DNA of 64,000 nt from Cytophagales bacterium. GTDB lineage: Bacteria; Bacteroidota; Bacteroidia; Cytophagales; 172606-1. The number at the start of each line of letters is the position of its first letter. The stretch's first letter is position 1. This document shows positions 9,115 to 20,392 of the stretch, one piece after another. The notes below the pieces were generated by a model. That model saw only the letters and a list, made by a program, of their open reading frames with translations, searched no databases and was not told the origin of the DNA. The position numbers and the translations under genes were made by a program. The stretch lies in contig JAUJNL010000027.1 of NCBI GenBank assembly GCA_030448185.1, positions 1 to 64,000 on the forward strand, written 5' to 3'.

Positions 9115-9747
9115 GGAGCAGATTAATCGTAAGGCAACCTTTCATTTTCGCTATTTTTTCCTGCCTGGTCCTTACGGGACGATTAACGTTTCCCAGGGGT
9201 TTTTACAAAGTAAAACTAACTGTGGCCTTTAGTGGCCATTAATAGATTGCTGACCCAAGCAATACATTTCTATCCTTAATCAGGCTCATTAATCCCTTTG
9301 TGGCTTGTATTTAGCCGCACCCGACAATCAACCGATTGCTGTTCCCCACACCTCCTTTTCTACTATCTCTCATGGCACTTGACAAGGGTTGCCAGATACA
9401 GCGATAGTATGTATGCTCTATCCGGTTGCTTCCTGAATAAATTATTAGCTCTCCTGTTACCTATTCCCATTGCCGGGTATAAAGGGGTAGTTTATTTAGT
9501 AAAACCTTACATGTATATTTAAAAGCTCTTATCCCTCTTTTTCTGCTAGTTTAAGCGGTAAAGTCAATTTATTCACGCCATTAAAAGCCATATTATAACC
9601 ATTTTTTGTAAAAATATAACGTCAAGCCAACCTTTTAGCTTCCCCGCAAAAAACAGATTCAAACTAGCCACAGAGGCACCTAAACCCGATCAACCTACCC
9701 CAGCTCAATAAGCTAAGCGCAACCTAAATTCACCACTTTCAGCTTTT
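9115..9747. other. Intergenic region with no gene seen
   Basis: About 630 bases between the DUF1080 gene and the M4 protease. The words TAATCGTAAGG (near 9123) and CCTTACGGGACGATTA (near 9170) form a loose inverted pair that could act as a terminator with a long loop. A 74-codon frame at 9298-9522 lacks any recognisable signal or family feature and is not called. Confidence 0.4.
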
Positions 9748-12700
9748 ATGATTCAGCTATACCGGTTTGCCGTTATGACGGCAGCAGTGATTGTCTGTGC
9801 CCGTTTTCTGGCTTTTTCTCAAACCACGCCGTCTGCTTCTGCTACTCAGGGTGTCTCTTTTTTGTACCCCTTAGCGGGCAGCACCTTAAACTCGGCTCCC
9901 AATCAGCAACCCAAGTGCTAAAGGAATATTTGCCACTCGGTGCCAAAGATCAACTCGTTACGCTGGCTGCGCAGTCGGAACCGGCCGGTTTTACCCAGGA
10001 AAAATTTCAGCAATACCACCAGGGGCTAAAAGTGGAGCATGGCGTTTATAAAGTACATTCCAAAAACGGAACCCTTACGGCCTTGAGCGGAGAGTTATAC
10101 CAGGTTCCGTCTGATCTGAAACTACAGCCTACTTTGTCCGAGGAGCAAGCCTTGCGGTTTGCTTTGGTATTTGTAGGTGCAAGATCGTTCAAATGGCAAG
10201 TGGCTACGGAAGAGCAGTGGCTTAAGCAGCAGCAAAAAATCCGGGTGCGACGTATTATCCGAAAGCGGAACTGGTAATCAGCAAAATTCACCAGAAAAAC
10301 CATTCTTCAGTCGAAAATGGCGGAATAACCCTGGCCTACAAGTTCGATATTTTCGCCCATGATCCCGTTAGCCGGGATTACCTCTACGTGGATGCCTATA
10401 CCGGGACTATTATTCTCCGGGATGCCATCATCAAGCACGCCGATGGTCAGGCGCATACCCGTTTCAGCGGAACCCGTACCATTGCCACTACCCCCACCAG
10501 TAACACGTACCGCCTGCGGGATGCTTCGAGGGGGGCGGCGTGGAGACATATAACATGCAGTCGGGCAGTAGTTATGCTTCAGCCGTAGATTTCACGGATA
10601 ACGACAATCAATGGACTGCCGCTGAACATAACAACCTCAAAAAGACAACGCGGCGCTTGATTGTCATTGGGCAGCCATGCAGACCTACGATTACTTCAAG
10701 ACGAAACATAACCGCAATAGTTTTGACGGAAACGGCGCTAAGATCAGGTGCTACGTCCATTACGGGCAAAACTATGTTAATGCCTTCTGGGACGGGTCGG
10801 TGATGACTTTCGGAGATGGGGGCATGTACGACGGTAAAATGGTAGAGCCACTCACTACAGTGGATATCACGGCCCATGAAATTGGCCACGCCGTCTGTAG
10901 CCATACGGCCAAACTGGTATATTCCTACGAATCAGGTGCGATGAATGAAGGCTTCAGTGACATTTGGGGCGCTTGTGTGGAGTATTTTGCCGACCCGGCC
11001 AAGTCCGCCCATCTGGACTATGGGAGACGATGCCAATTTTACGATCCGCTCCATGAGCAACCCCAACGCTTTCGGGCATCCGGATACGTATCTGGGGCAG
11101 CACTGGTACGCCGGCGGCGGAGACAACGGCGGCGTGCATTACAACAGCGGCGTATTAAATCACTGGTTTTACCTGCTCAGCATCGGAAAAACCGGTGTTA
11201 ATGACAACGGCGATAATTACGCAGTGACCGGAATCGGCATCGAAAAAGCGGCCCGTATTGCTTACCGGACGGAAAGCGTATACCTCACGGCTAATTCCCA
11301 GTATAAAGATGCCCGAACCTATTCTATTCAGGCAGCTATTGATTTATTCGGAGCCGGTTCCCCGGAAGTAGCCCAGACTGTCAACGCCTGGTACGCCGTG
11401 GGCGTGTATGATCTCACTTCTATTCCCACTAACCTGACGGCTACCACTGTATCAGGTACGCAGATCAATCTGAATTGGACCGATAATGCCACCCATGAAA
11501 CCGCTTACCGGGTCGAAAGATCCACCAGTGCCAGTACCGGTTTCACCGAAATTGCCTCCTTGGGGGCCAACGTGACCACTTATCAAGACCAAGGGCTGGA
11601 TACTGACGCGATTTATTATTACCGGGTGCGGGCCGTGATGGGTGCCACCAATACCAAGTACAGCAATACTGCCAGTGCTACAGTCGGCGTTCCTCCGATT
11701 GTGATGCGCAACGGGAGTATTGCTACCTGCAACGCTGTTTTTCTGGATCCGGGCGGTACTAGTAATTACCCTGATAACCAGTATCTTGTAATGACCTTTA
11801 CGCCAGCTGCCTCCGGCAATAAAGTCAGGGTAAGCTTTTCCTCATTCGATACCGAACCAGGTAATGATTATCTGAGAATTTACGACGGAAATAACACCAG
11901 TGCCCCATTAGTCGGCACTTACAGCGGCAATACCGTCCCTCCGGTAATTACTGCTACCAATGCAAGCGGAGAATTAACCTTCTCATTCAGTTCCAACTAT
12001 GCTACTAACCGACTGGGTTGGCAGGCGGTGGTAAGCTGTGTTACCCCTCCGGCCACGCCTGTTAATCTGGTGGCTATTACTGCATCGGCTACCCAGATCA
12101 ATCTAAGCTGGACGGACAATGCCACCGACGAAACCGGCTACTTGATCGAAAGGTCCGCTACTTCAGGCATGGGTTTTGCTCAAATTGCGGTCCTTGGTCC
12201 TAACGTCACTACCTATTCCAACACCGGCCTGGCTACGGATGCGCAGTATTATTACCGCATCCGGGCCGTTAAGGGAGATACTCATTCGGCCTATAGTAAT
12301 GAAGCTACGGCTATGGTGGGAAATCCACCTATCATTATGAGTAACAGTACCATTACCACTTGCGAGGCCGTGTTTTTGGACCCGGGAGGCACGGGCAATT
12401 ATGGGGCCAATCAGAACGTAACCATGGTCTTTACACCGGCTACGGCGGGGAAGAAAATAAGCATTACCTTTTCTTCTTTTAACACGGAATACGGCTATGA
12501 TTATCTCTCTATTTATGACGGCGCCACTACCAGTGCCCGTCTGATCGGAAGTTATTCCGGCTCTTCCTTACCGCCTATAGCCACGGCTACCAACGCGGCG
12601 GGTCAGCTTACTTTCCGTTTTTATTCGGATGGAGTCGCTTCCTACGCGGGCTGGCAAGCCAATGTAAGCTGTGTCACGATGCCAAATATCCCTTCGGCTC

Positions 12701-15700
12701 TAACGGCGAGTGCCGCGTCGGGTACCCAGATCAACCTAAGCTGGACGGACAATGCCAGCGACGAAGCTGGATTCAAGATTGAGCGGTCTACTGCCCAAAG
12801 CGCCGGTTTTATGCAGATAGGAACCGTTGGGCCTAATATAGTCAGTTATAGTGATGCGGGCTTACCGACCAATGCCATCTATTATTACCGGATCAGAGCC
12901 TATAGCGGAAATACTCATTCGGATTACTCCAACGTGGCCAGTGCCATGGTGGGCAATGCTCCTATTCTCATGCAGAATGGTTCCGTGACTACGTGCAACA
13001 CAAGTTTCATGGATTCGGGCGGCAACGGCAGTTACAACCACTACGAAAACTTTACCCTGACAGTAACCCCGACCGATACTACTCAGAAACTCCGAATTAC
13101 GTTCTCCGCTTTCAATACCGAATCCTGTTGCGATTACCTGTCCGTGTATGATGGAGCCACCACCGGTGCCCGTCTGATTGGCAGCTATGCCGGTGATTCC
13201 CTGCCTCCGGTACTCACCGCTACCCATTCCCGCGGCCAGGTTCCTTTCCGCTTTGCATCAGTGGGCCGTGTTCGGGGTTAGGATGGCAAGCTACGCTCTC
13301 CTGCGTGACCGTCCCTGCACCCGTTCTGACCAGTTTTTCACCGGCTACCGGCCCAGCGGGGACATTAGTGACGATAACCGGTAGTAATCTGAGTACGACC
13401 AGTGCGGTAAGGTTTGGGGGTAATGCACTGGCTGCCTTCACCGTGGTTTCGGAAACTCAGCTTACGGCCACCGTTCCTGCCACTGCCCTTACCGGTCCGG
13501 TTACCGTTACCAACGCCGCGGTACCACTACCAGTTCGGGTACCTTTACCGTAGTACTTCCTCCTTTTTCAGATAGTAACATCACCAATATACCCAAGATT
13601 ATTGCGGGCACGGCCACCTGGGGCGATTACGATAATGATGGCGACCTCGATGTATTACTCACTGGCAGCGACAGATATTATTATAGCAACGCTAAAATAT
13701 TTAATAACCACAAGGGCGTTTTTACGGATACTTACGCTGCCCTGACCCCCGTTTCATCGAGTGCTGCCGCGTGGGGAGATTACGATAATGACGGCGACCT
13801 CGATGTGGTGATTACCGGGTATAGCAGCAGCGGACTGTCCACCAAAATTTACCGCAATACCAACGGCGTATTTGTGGATGCCGGTTTTAGCAATCTGACC
13901 CCGGTATACCAAGGTTCGGTGGCGTGGGGAGATTATGATAATGACGGCGACCTGGACCTGCTGACGACGGGAGCTTCTAACACCGGTAACAGCAATAGCG
14001 CCCTAACGAAGATTTACCGGAACAATGGCAGCGCCTTTGAGCCTATTAATTCCGGATTGGCCGATGTATATAACGGAAGCGGAATCTGGGGCGACTACGA
14101 CAATGATGGGGACCTTGATATTTTGCTGACCGGTTCTCCCACCGGCTATGCCTCCTCGGGGATTGCTAAACTCTATCAGAATACCAATGGTAGTTTTACG
14201 GATACCAATATCTCCTCTCTGAGCCCTGTTTCTTCCAGTGCCACCGCTTGGGGGGATTATGACAATGATGGCGACCTGGATATTATAATCACGGGTATGG
14301 ATCGCAACTATTACCCGGTTAGTAAAATCTACCGGAATACAGGAGGCTCTTTTTCTCAATTAGCTACGGGCACGTTGACTCCGGTTTCGTCCAGCGCCGT
14401 AGCCTGGGGAGATTACGATAATGACGGTGATCTGGATCTGCTGCTTTCCGGCTCATCCAGTGGAGCGTATGCAACTAAACTGTACCGGAATAATGAGGGT
14501 ATCTTTACGGAGGTAAATACCGCTCTTGCCGGAGCTTCGCAAAGCGCAGTGGCTTGGGGCGATTATGACAACGACCGTGACCTGGATATTCTGTTGGCTG
14601 GCAATGGCTTGAGTATGAGCAAAATCTACCGGAATAACATTGCGACTGCGAACACTCCTCCGATGGCACCGGCTAATCTTACAGCCACGGCTACTTCCAA
14701 TGAAATTAGGCTTAGCTGGGGAAAGGCTACTGATACCCAGACGTCACAGAACGGGTTATCTTATAATATCAGCGTGGGTACAACTAGCGGCGGCCATCAG
14801 GTGGTGAGTCCCATGGCAAACCCGGAAAGCGGCTTCCGACGGATTGCAACCACGGGAAACAGCCAACATGCCAATCAACGAGTCATTAAAAACCTCTCAC
14901 CAGGAACGTATTATTGGAGTGTGCAGGCCATCGACCCCGGTTTAGCGAGCTCAACCTTTGCTCCTCAAGGTACCTTCACGATTCCTAAAGCAGCGGCTAA
15001 TGTGACGCTGAGTAATCTGAATTATACCTACGACGGAACGGAGAAAGGAGCCGCTGTGGCTACCATCCCGGCTAACCTGCCCGTAACCATTACTTATAAT
15101 GGTTCGTCTGGCCGTCCTGCCAATGCGGGTAGTTATACGGTAACGGCAACCGTTAACAGTAGTTCCTATCAGGGGAGTGCTACCGGAACATTGGTAATCA
15201 GCAAAGCAAAAGCTTCGCTGAATATAGCTCAAACGGCATTCACGTACGACGGTACGCCTAAAAGTATAACTGTCACTACAGTTCCGGCTGGGCTTCCGGT
15301 GCAAGTTTCCTACACCACTTCCGTGACCGTTCCGGTAGAAGCTGGTACCTATCCTTTTGTGGCTCAGATTGCGGCCGATACCAATTACGAAGGCAGTGAG
15401 CAAGGATCTTTCGTCATTAACAAAGCAGAACAGGTTATTACTTTACCTGCTTTCCCGGACTGGCAGCAAGGGGATGCACCAGTAACCTTACAGGCAAGCA
15501 CTTCTTCCGCCTTACCCGTAAGTTGGGAGGTAATTGCGGGTAATGCCTCGGTTTCGGGTAATATGCTTACCCTAACCGGTACTGGTAAGGTAATAATCCG
15601 GGCGACGCAGTCTGGCAATAGAAACTACCTTGCAGCATCACCCGTCGAACGGACCTTCTGCGTCAATCCGGCTAAGCCTGCGGTAACGGTAGCCGATAAC

Positions 15701-16150
15701 GTTACTACGCTTACCTTAACTTCTTCCAGTGCTTCCGGTAATCAGTGGATGCGGAACGGAAACCTGATTCCGGAAGCCACCGGGCAGACGTATCAGGTTA
15801 CCCAGGCCGGGAGTTATTCGGTTAGGGTGACGGCTGATGGTTGTGCGAATACCTCTGATGCAGTGGCCTTAACGCCTACGGAAGAAGCAGCGGTTAAGTC
15901 GGGCCTGAAACTTTACCCGAACCCGGCCGCCGAAAAAGTAAAGGTGGAATTTGTCCCCTTGCAGCAAGTAGCCAGGATTAAGCTGGTAATCTACAATAGC
16001 TTGGGGGTGCCCATGACCCAACATTGGCTCAGTCAGGAGGAGCATACGTGGCATACAATGGTAGATATATCCGCGTACCAATCCGGCTACTATGTATTCT
16101 CCATTCAATACGCCGAAAAACAAATCAACCAGAAAGTGATTAAGTATTAA
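9748..16150 (+). pseudogene. Giant secreted M4 (thermolysin-family) metalloprotease with FN3/CUB/FG-GAP modules and T9SS tail, frameshifted
   Basis: A roughly 2,100-residue exported protease once frames are joined. Order: signal peptide (ATG 9748); FTP/PepSY propeptide (about 9910-10420); M4 catalytic domain with the zinc motif HEIGH at 10874, the third ligand in NEGFSDIWG at about 10941, and VHYNSGVLNHWFYLL. Then come three alternating FN3 and CUB pairs (about 11415-13310), an IPT/TIG domain (about 13310-13555), seven FG-GAP/VCBS units each with WGDYDNDGDLD (13610-14600, about 53 residues apart), an FN3-like domain, two MBG domains (about 14990-15420), and an Ig-like segment. It ends with a T9SS type A tail (LKLYPNPAAEKVKVEF). 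Frame changes occur near 9915, 10240, 10540, 10660, 11020, 13240-13310 and 13525; the last 2.6 kb is clean. The pattern suggests sequence errors. It probably acts extracellularly on protein, with CUB and FN3 modules as spacers or binders. Confidence 0.82.
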
Positions 16151-16179
16151 ATAGGTATACGGTTCGGTTCTTTTCGCTT

Positions 16180-16215
16180 CCCCTGTCAACTATAAGTGCG
16201 TTGACAGGGGAAGGT
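16180..16215 (+). terminator. Rho-independent terminator after the M4 protease
   Basis: A perfect 11-bp stem, CCCCTGTCAAC (16180-16190) with GTTGACAGGGG (16200-16210), lies 30 bases after the stop and is followed by AAGGTTTTT. Confidence 0.85.
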
Positions 16216-16257
16216 TTTTAATGAATAGGCGGATATAATACCCAGTGCGATGTAAGT

Positions 16258-16468
16258 TACTCGTTGTTCGATGTTCGTAATTAATTGTAATACAGATCTT
16301 TACAAAGAGCTAGCACGTAATACCTGATCTTCTTGTTCTTTGCGAAAAGCGTTGCCTCTTGGCGTGAATAAAAGAAATAGGCACGCAAAGGTCGCTAAGA
16401 ACGCAAAAAAGAATCTCGAATTAAAGTAACTGACTGCTAATCACTTTATCTGAACTCTAGTATTACAA
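16258..16468. repeat. Dispersed repeat, copy 1 (partner at 24008-24188)
   Basis: The left part (16258-16325, GTTGTTCGATGTTCGTAA and onward) matches 24008-24077 in the same orientation. The inner part (16352-16448, TTGCCTCTTGGCGTGAATAA and onward) matches 24108-24188 in the opposite orientation. The inner part is flanked by TTGTAATAC (16285-16293) and GTATTACAA (16460-16468). No gene is present in this intergenic stretch. The word GCAAAGGTCGCTAAGAACGC is of a type often seen in Bacteroidota intergenic repeats. Confidence 0.6.
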
Positions 16469-16547
16469 TCTGTTTTCTATTGCCATATCCTTCAGGGCGT
16501 GGCCATGAGAGGCGATGAATGGGCTTTAGCTCTGGAGAATAAAAAAC

Positions 16548-16574
16548 AAAAAGCCGGATTCTATCCGGCTTTTT
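16548..16574 (-). terminator. Rho-independent terminator of the protease operon
   Basis: A perfect palindrome, AAAAAGCCGGA-TTCTA-TCCGGCTTTTT, lies 45 bases beyond the minus-strand stop at 16619, with the T-run in the right orientation. Confidence 0.9.
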
Positions 16575-16618
16575 AAGTTGTGCAGTGACTGATCAATACC
16601 GAGTCAGCCAGTAAAAAT

Positions 16619-17683
16619 TTATGCTTTCCGGTACTTGGGTACGTGTTTATCCAGAAAGCTCTGCGTGGTTTTATTCCAGTTTTCAATGGCCTTCTGCCGG
16701 TCGGCGTTTACCTGCTTGTTGCTATTATTGTACTCATTTACGGCCTTATTCAGTTCGTTGACTGCGTTGTTATACTGGTTCACATCGGCCTGGGTCCGGT
16801 CTTTCTCCCGCTTGCTGTCAAATGCCTTTTTAATTTTGGCAAAATTTTCTTCCTTGAGGTAAAAATTGGTCATTCCCGGAATACTGTTTTTGCACTCGGA
16901 CTGATAAAACTCCAGCGTTTGCCGGCAAGCCATAATCAGGGATTTATCTCCCTCCAGCCCCTGCAACTTGTTCAGCTTCGTTAACCCTTCGGCTGCATAC
17001 TGAGCCAGCGTATTTTTGCCCTGTTCAATTCCATTTACATTTTTCTGCTGAATGGCATCCATCAGATATAGTTCCTGCTTGTAGCTCTTGAAAAAAATCA
17101 GGTAAATCTCGTGATAGTAGTTGTTTACCTTGTTGGCTTTCTGGACTTTCTGCGACAATTCGTCATTGTTCTCAATGAGGCGGATGTTGTGTTTTCCCGC
17201 AAAGGTTTTTTCCGTACTCTGGAGCCTTTTGCTGGCCTGCTGCAATTTTTCATCGGCCATGTCCTGGGCCAGCAGGTAAGCTTCCATGGCGTCGTAAGAC
17301 TGTTCGGCTACCTCTTCCATATTGACAATTTTGCCGTAGTCATCCGTGAGGATGTGGTAGGATATCAGGAGGAATGCCGAAGTAGAATCCCGGAGGGTTT
17401 TATCACCCTGGTAAGGCCCCATGCTGCCAATCTTCTTCCGGGTTTCCGTTACCGTCTGAATCAGTTCTTTGCGGCGGTTTTCTACTTTACGGGCACTTTT
17501 ACCGTGGGCTACCGCACTGGTATAACTCATATAGTCCTTCATGATTTCCCGTTGCTGGTCGCCGATAAACGTCATGTAGGAACCAGCATCACTGAATGCC
17601 TGGGCCTGAGAAGCCTGCGGAATGGACAGAGAAAGGACAGCAAGCGCAAAAAATGCGCTTAAAAAAGGTACTTGTTTTCGCAT
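16619..17683 (-). CDS. Exported helical surface protein of unknown function
   Basis: A 354-residue protein starting MRKQVPFLSAFFALAVLSL with a clear signal peptide cleaved near ASQAQA. I preferred this start over a longer frame to 17797, which would overlap the upstream protease gene. The mature protein is mostly alpha-helical and rich in Asn, Lys and Glu. It contains GSYMTFIGDQQREIMKDYMS near its start and an Asn-rich coiled-coil-like stretch near its end (VNQYNNAVNELNKAVNEYNN). It resembles the Bacteroidota proteins sometimes labelled LIC11966-family surface protein, but I could not check this. It begins 13 bases after the stop of the Prc-like protease, so the two form an operon and the protease may process it. 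Confidence 0.8.
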   Translation of the reverse strand: MRKQVPFLSAFFALAVLSLSIPQASQAQAFSDAGSYMTFIGDQQREIMKDYMSYTSAVAHGKSARKVENRRKELIQTVTETRKKIGSMGPYQGDKTLRDSTSAFLLISYHILTDDYGKIVNMEEVAEQSYDAMEAYLLAQDMADEKLQQASKRLQSTEKTFAGKHNIRLIENNDELSQKVQKANKVNNYYHEIYLIFFKSYKQELYLMDAIQQKNVNGIEQGKNTLAQYAAEGLTKLNKLQGLEGDKSLIMACRQTLEFYQSECKNSIPGMTNFYLKEENFAKIKKAFDSKREKDRTQADVNQYNNAVNELNKAVNEYNNSNKQVNADRQKAIENWNKTTQSFLDKHVPKYRKA

Positions 17684-17696
17684 ATAATTGGGTGGG

Positions 17697-19817
17697 TTAT
17701 TTGTTTTCGGACTGGGTAAGGAAAAGTAAATCCTGCATGACGCGGTAGGCTTCTTCGAGATAAATGTCGTTTCGGAGGGTTTCGAGATAGAATCCATTTA
17801 TTTCGCTGCCGTACGTATCTATACGCATTAATTCCTGATCGTAACCCGTATTTTCTACTGAGTACAGTGTGGTAGGCCGTTCCAGGGCTGCTTCCAGGTC
17901 ATTTATCCACTGGCGCGTTTCATCCATCATTTTCCGGTAGGCAACCAGGTTCAGCGGGATCGTACGATTGTCCTTCGAAAGCAACTCCCGCCGGGTAAAT
18001 TTCCGGATGAGCTGGAAGGAGGGATGAACGTTGGTCCGTTGGGTACTTTTGCCGGCTAGATCTTTCCGGGGAAGGGACACGGCCGGCGAGTAGTACACTT
18101 TTTTACCTACGGAATCACCCGATAAAGCGAAATCGCGGGATGACTCCCGGTAGTCAAGCCGCTCAAAAATATCAGGTAGCAGCACATCGGGCTGTACGCC
18201 TTTCAATTGAGCGCTTTTGCCGGTGACGCGGTACAGCTTTTCAACGGTAATGGTGGCTGAACCCCAGTCGGTTTTAGACCGGCCCTGCTGCACCCTAATC
18301 GGGTTAAGGGTAGTATCCAGCGGAAAGATAACCTGTCCGGTGGCTTTGCCGAAGGTAGGGCTCCCGACAATGAGGGCCCGGTTGTAATCCTGTAAAGTAG
18401 ACGCTAATACTTCGGAAGCCGAGGCGCTTTGTCCGTTTACCATCAGTACCAGGGGGCCATCGTAAATCGTGCCCCGGTTCATATCTTTCATCACTACCGG
18501 TTTACGGTCGCGGCCTTGCATCATAAACAGCGGGCCTTCGTTGACGAATATTCCGGCCAGACTGGCTCCTTCGTAGAGAGAACCGCCACCGTTGTAACGG
18601 ATGTCCAGAATAAGCCCGTCGATTTTCTCCTGCTTCAGCTTGACAATTTCCTTGGCCACATCATTGGCGCAGCCGCCACCGGGGTTGTTGTCCCACTGGG
18701 TATAAAAGCCCGGCAAGGAGATATAGCCGATCTTTTTGGCTCCCTTCAGGATGTATCCCTTTACAATGTTTTCGTCTTCCCGGATCTTTTCCTTTACGAG
18801 GGAAACCGTTTTTGCCAGTCCATTGGCTTTCCGGACGGTTAGTTCCAGCTGACCGGAGTTGGTTGACTGGATCATTCCTTCTACTTCTTCCACCTCCGCA
18901 TCGGCCAGATCAACCGGGTTTTTGCCTTTCCAGCGCAGTGAGAGCAGCACGTCGTCTTTATGTAGTTCCCCCGACTTCCAGGCTGGCCCGCCCGGCACCA
19001 ACCGGGAAATGATTACTTCTCCGGCCTGATTTTCGTCGAGATTCATCCCGAATGAGTGCGCTTCCGTGGAGATGCCTGACTCGTAGTTTTCCCGGCCCGT
19101 TTTGGAGAGGTAATTGGTGTGCGGGTCAAAACAGGCGGTGATAGCATTCAGAAAAAGCTCACCGACGTAGGCTTCAAATCCTTCCGGATGGTCCAGAATC
19201 TGACGGATATTCCGGGTTTCCGTCCGGAGTACCTTCTGGCGGATAAGCGGTTCCCGGGCAGTATCCGTTTTTCCGCCCGTAGTTGAATCATTTCTCTGAT
19301 AAGCCAATTGTTGCAGACCCCGGTAGGTAAGCCATTTGTTCCAGCGTTGCTGGTATTCTTTTTCGCTGGCGGCATAGCTGAGACTATCTTTTTTAGCAAA
19401 GACAATGGTCTCCGTAGTCGTAAAATTGAATGGGGTACGTAATAGCTCCGTACAAATCTTCTCGGCCTGCAGAAGCCGCTGCCCATACAGGTTAGTGGCC
19501 AGAGGCAAAAATTTCCAATCGCTGCCCTTTAATTCATTGTCCAATTGTAAGCGGTAAACCGAAAGCGTTTTTATATCAGCTTCAGTCAGATACAGGCGGC
19601 CTGGGTCGAGGGAATGGATAAAGCGGTAAAAAAGCTGCCCAGAGAACGTATCGTCTAATGTCCTGGGACTATAATGATTTTTTTCTAATGCCTTTTGCAG
19701 CAACCGGGCCTGCTGACGTTGGTAGTCGCCGGTTTGGGCGTTCAGGTAACCGCAGTGATTTAGTAACAAAAGCCCGGCCAAGAAGATGGGTTTTAAAAGT
19801 GGTAATCGACTGTTCAT
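17697..19817 (-). CDS. prc: Carboxy-terminal processing protease (tail-specific, S41 family)
   Basis: A 706-residue periplasmic protease that degrades or trims proteins from their C-termini. It has a signal peptide (about residues 1-27). A Tsp-type N-terminal domain follows, with an HYSPRTLDDTFSGQLFYRFI segment. A PDZ domain lies around residues 255-335 (MNLDENQAGEVIISRLVPGGPA). The S41 catalytic core carries the Ser-Lys dyad: Ser in NGQSASASEVLAS and Lys in PTFGKATGQ. A C-terminal DUF3340-like region closes the protein. All key residues are present and the length fits the long Tsp/Prc class. It leads a two-gene operon with the exported helical protein downstream. Confidence 0.93.
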   Translation of the reverse strand: MNSRLPLLKPIFLAGLLLLNHCGYLNAQTGDYQRQQARLLQKALEKNHYSPRTLDDTFSGQLFYRFIHSLDPGRLYLTEADIKTLSVYRLQLDNELKGSDWKFLPLATNLYGQRLLQAEKICTELLRTPFNFTTTETIVFAKKDSLSYAASEKEYQQRWNKWLTYRGLQQLAYQRNDSTTGGKTDTAREPLIRQKVLRTETRNIRQILDHPEGFEAYVGELFLNAITACFDPHTNYLSKTGRENYESGISTEAHSFGMNLDENQAGEVIISRLVPGGPAWKSGELHKDDVLLSLRWKGKNPVDLADAEVEEVEGMIQSTNSGQLELTVRKANGLAKTVSLVKEKIREDENIVKGYILKGAKKIGYISLPGFYTQWDNNPGGGCANDVAKEIVKLKQEKIDGLILDIRYNGGGSLYEGASLAGIFVNEGPLFMMQGRDRKPVVMKDMNRGTIYDGPLVLMVNGQSASASEVLASTLQDYNRALIVGSPTFGKATGQVIFPLDTTLNPIRVQQGRSKTDWGSATITVEKLYRVTGKSAQLKGVQPDVLLPDIFERLDYRESSRDFALSGDSVGKKVYYSPAVSLPRKDLAGKSTQRTNVHPSFQLIRKFTRRELLSKDNRTIPLNLVAYRKMMDETRQWINDLEAALERPTTLYSVENTGYDQELMRIDTYGSEINGFYLETLRNDIYLEEAYRVMQDLLFLTQSENK

Positions 19818-20231
19818 TCAGCTAAAGAGGAAATGATACTAAAAATAGGATATTTCGGTGCCGGTGTGAACCGGGGTTTAGGCTTAAAATCTATAAAAAT
19901 GCAGGAGGGAATTTTAGTCTTGATTAATACACTATATCCTTTACTTAGTAACCAAAACCTTACATTAAAAAGCCTGCTATTTTCGATGCTTCTCTTCATT
20001 CATCGGAGTGCTGTATATTTATATAAGCTAATTGCATTTTCTATTGACTGCCCGGCCAATAACAGCCTCCGTCTTGTATAATTCAGACAATCGGCGTATG
20101 AGTATACCCCGCTGATTCATTGAAGGAATTAAAGATCATCAGAGCAAAACCTTGAAAGAAATTGTCTCCCTGACTGAAACTAGATGCTGCTGGCTATTTT
20201 CCCTTTTATCACAGTAAGGGCCCAAAACACA
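19818..20231. other. Intergenic region with no gene seen
   Basis: The stretch lies between the divergent start of the protease operon and the end of the ELWxxDGT gene. It is AT-rich. An 82-codon plus-strand frame at 19833-20081 has no recognisable feature and is not called. The protease promoter should lie just above 19817, where TATTTTTAG on the minus strand is only a near match to the Bacteroidota -7 element. Confidence 0.4.
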
Positions 20232-20261
20232 AAAACCCGGTTTTAGCTAAAACCGGGTTTT
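20232..20261 (-). terminator. Perfect-palindrome terminator of the ELWxxDGT gene
   Basis: AAAACCCGGTTTTAG pairs exactly with CTAAAACCGGGTTTT without a free loop. It lies about 130 bases past the minus-strand stop at 20393. Confidence 0.75.
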
Positions 20262-20392
20262 GTGGTGGAATTCTTATAGAGGAAGTATGTTGCCTGGAAA
20301 AACTGACATCCGGGATTTTACCGAAAAGATGTACTTTTTTGTTACAACCTTACTAGCTAGCAGGCAGGATTGTCCGGCGACCTTTCTTCCGG

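Noticed and set aside
9298-9522. A 74-codon plus-strand frame
   Set aside because: No signal peptide, no motif, no promoter-like element and poor coding appearance.
13610-14625. Regular repeats of about 159 bp, considered as a possible CRISPR or satellite array
   Set aside because: They encode FG-GAP/VCBS protein units in frame (WGDYDNDGDLD); spacing and divergence fit a protein repeat.
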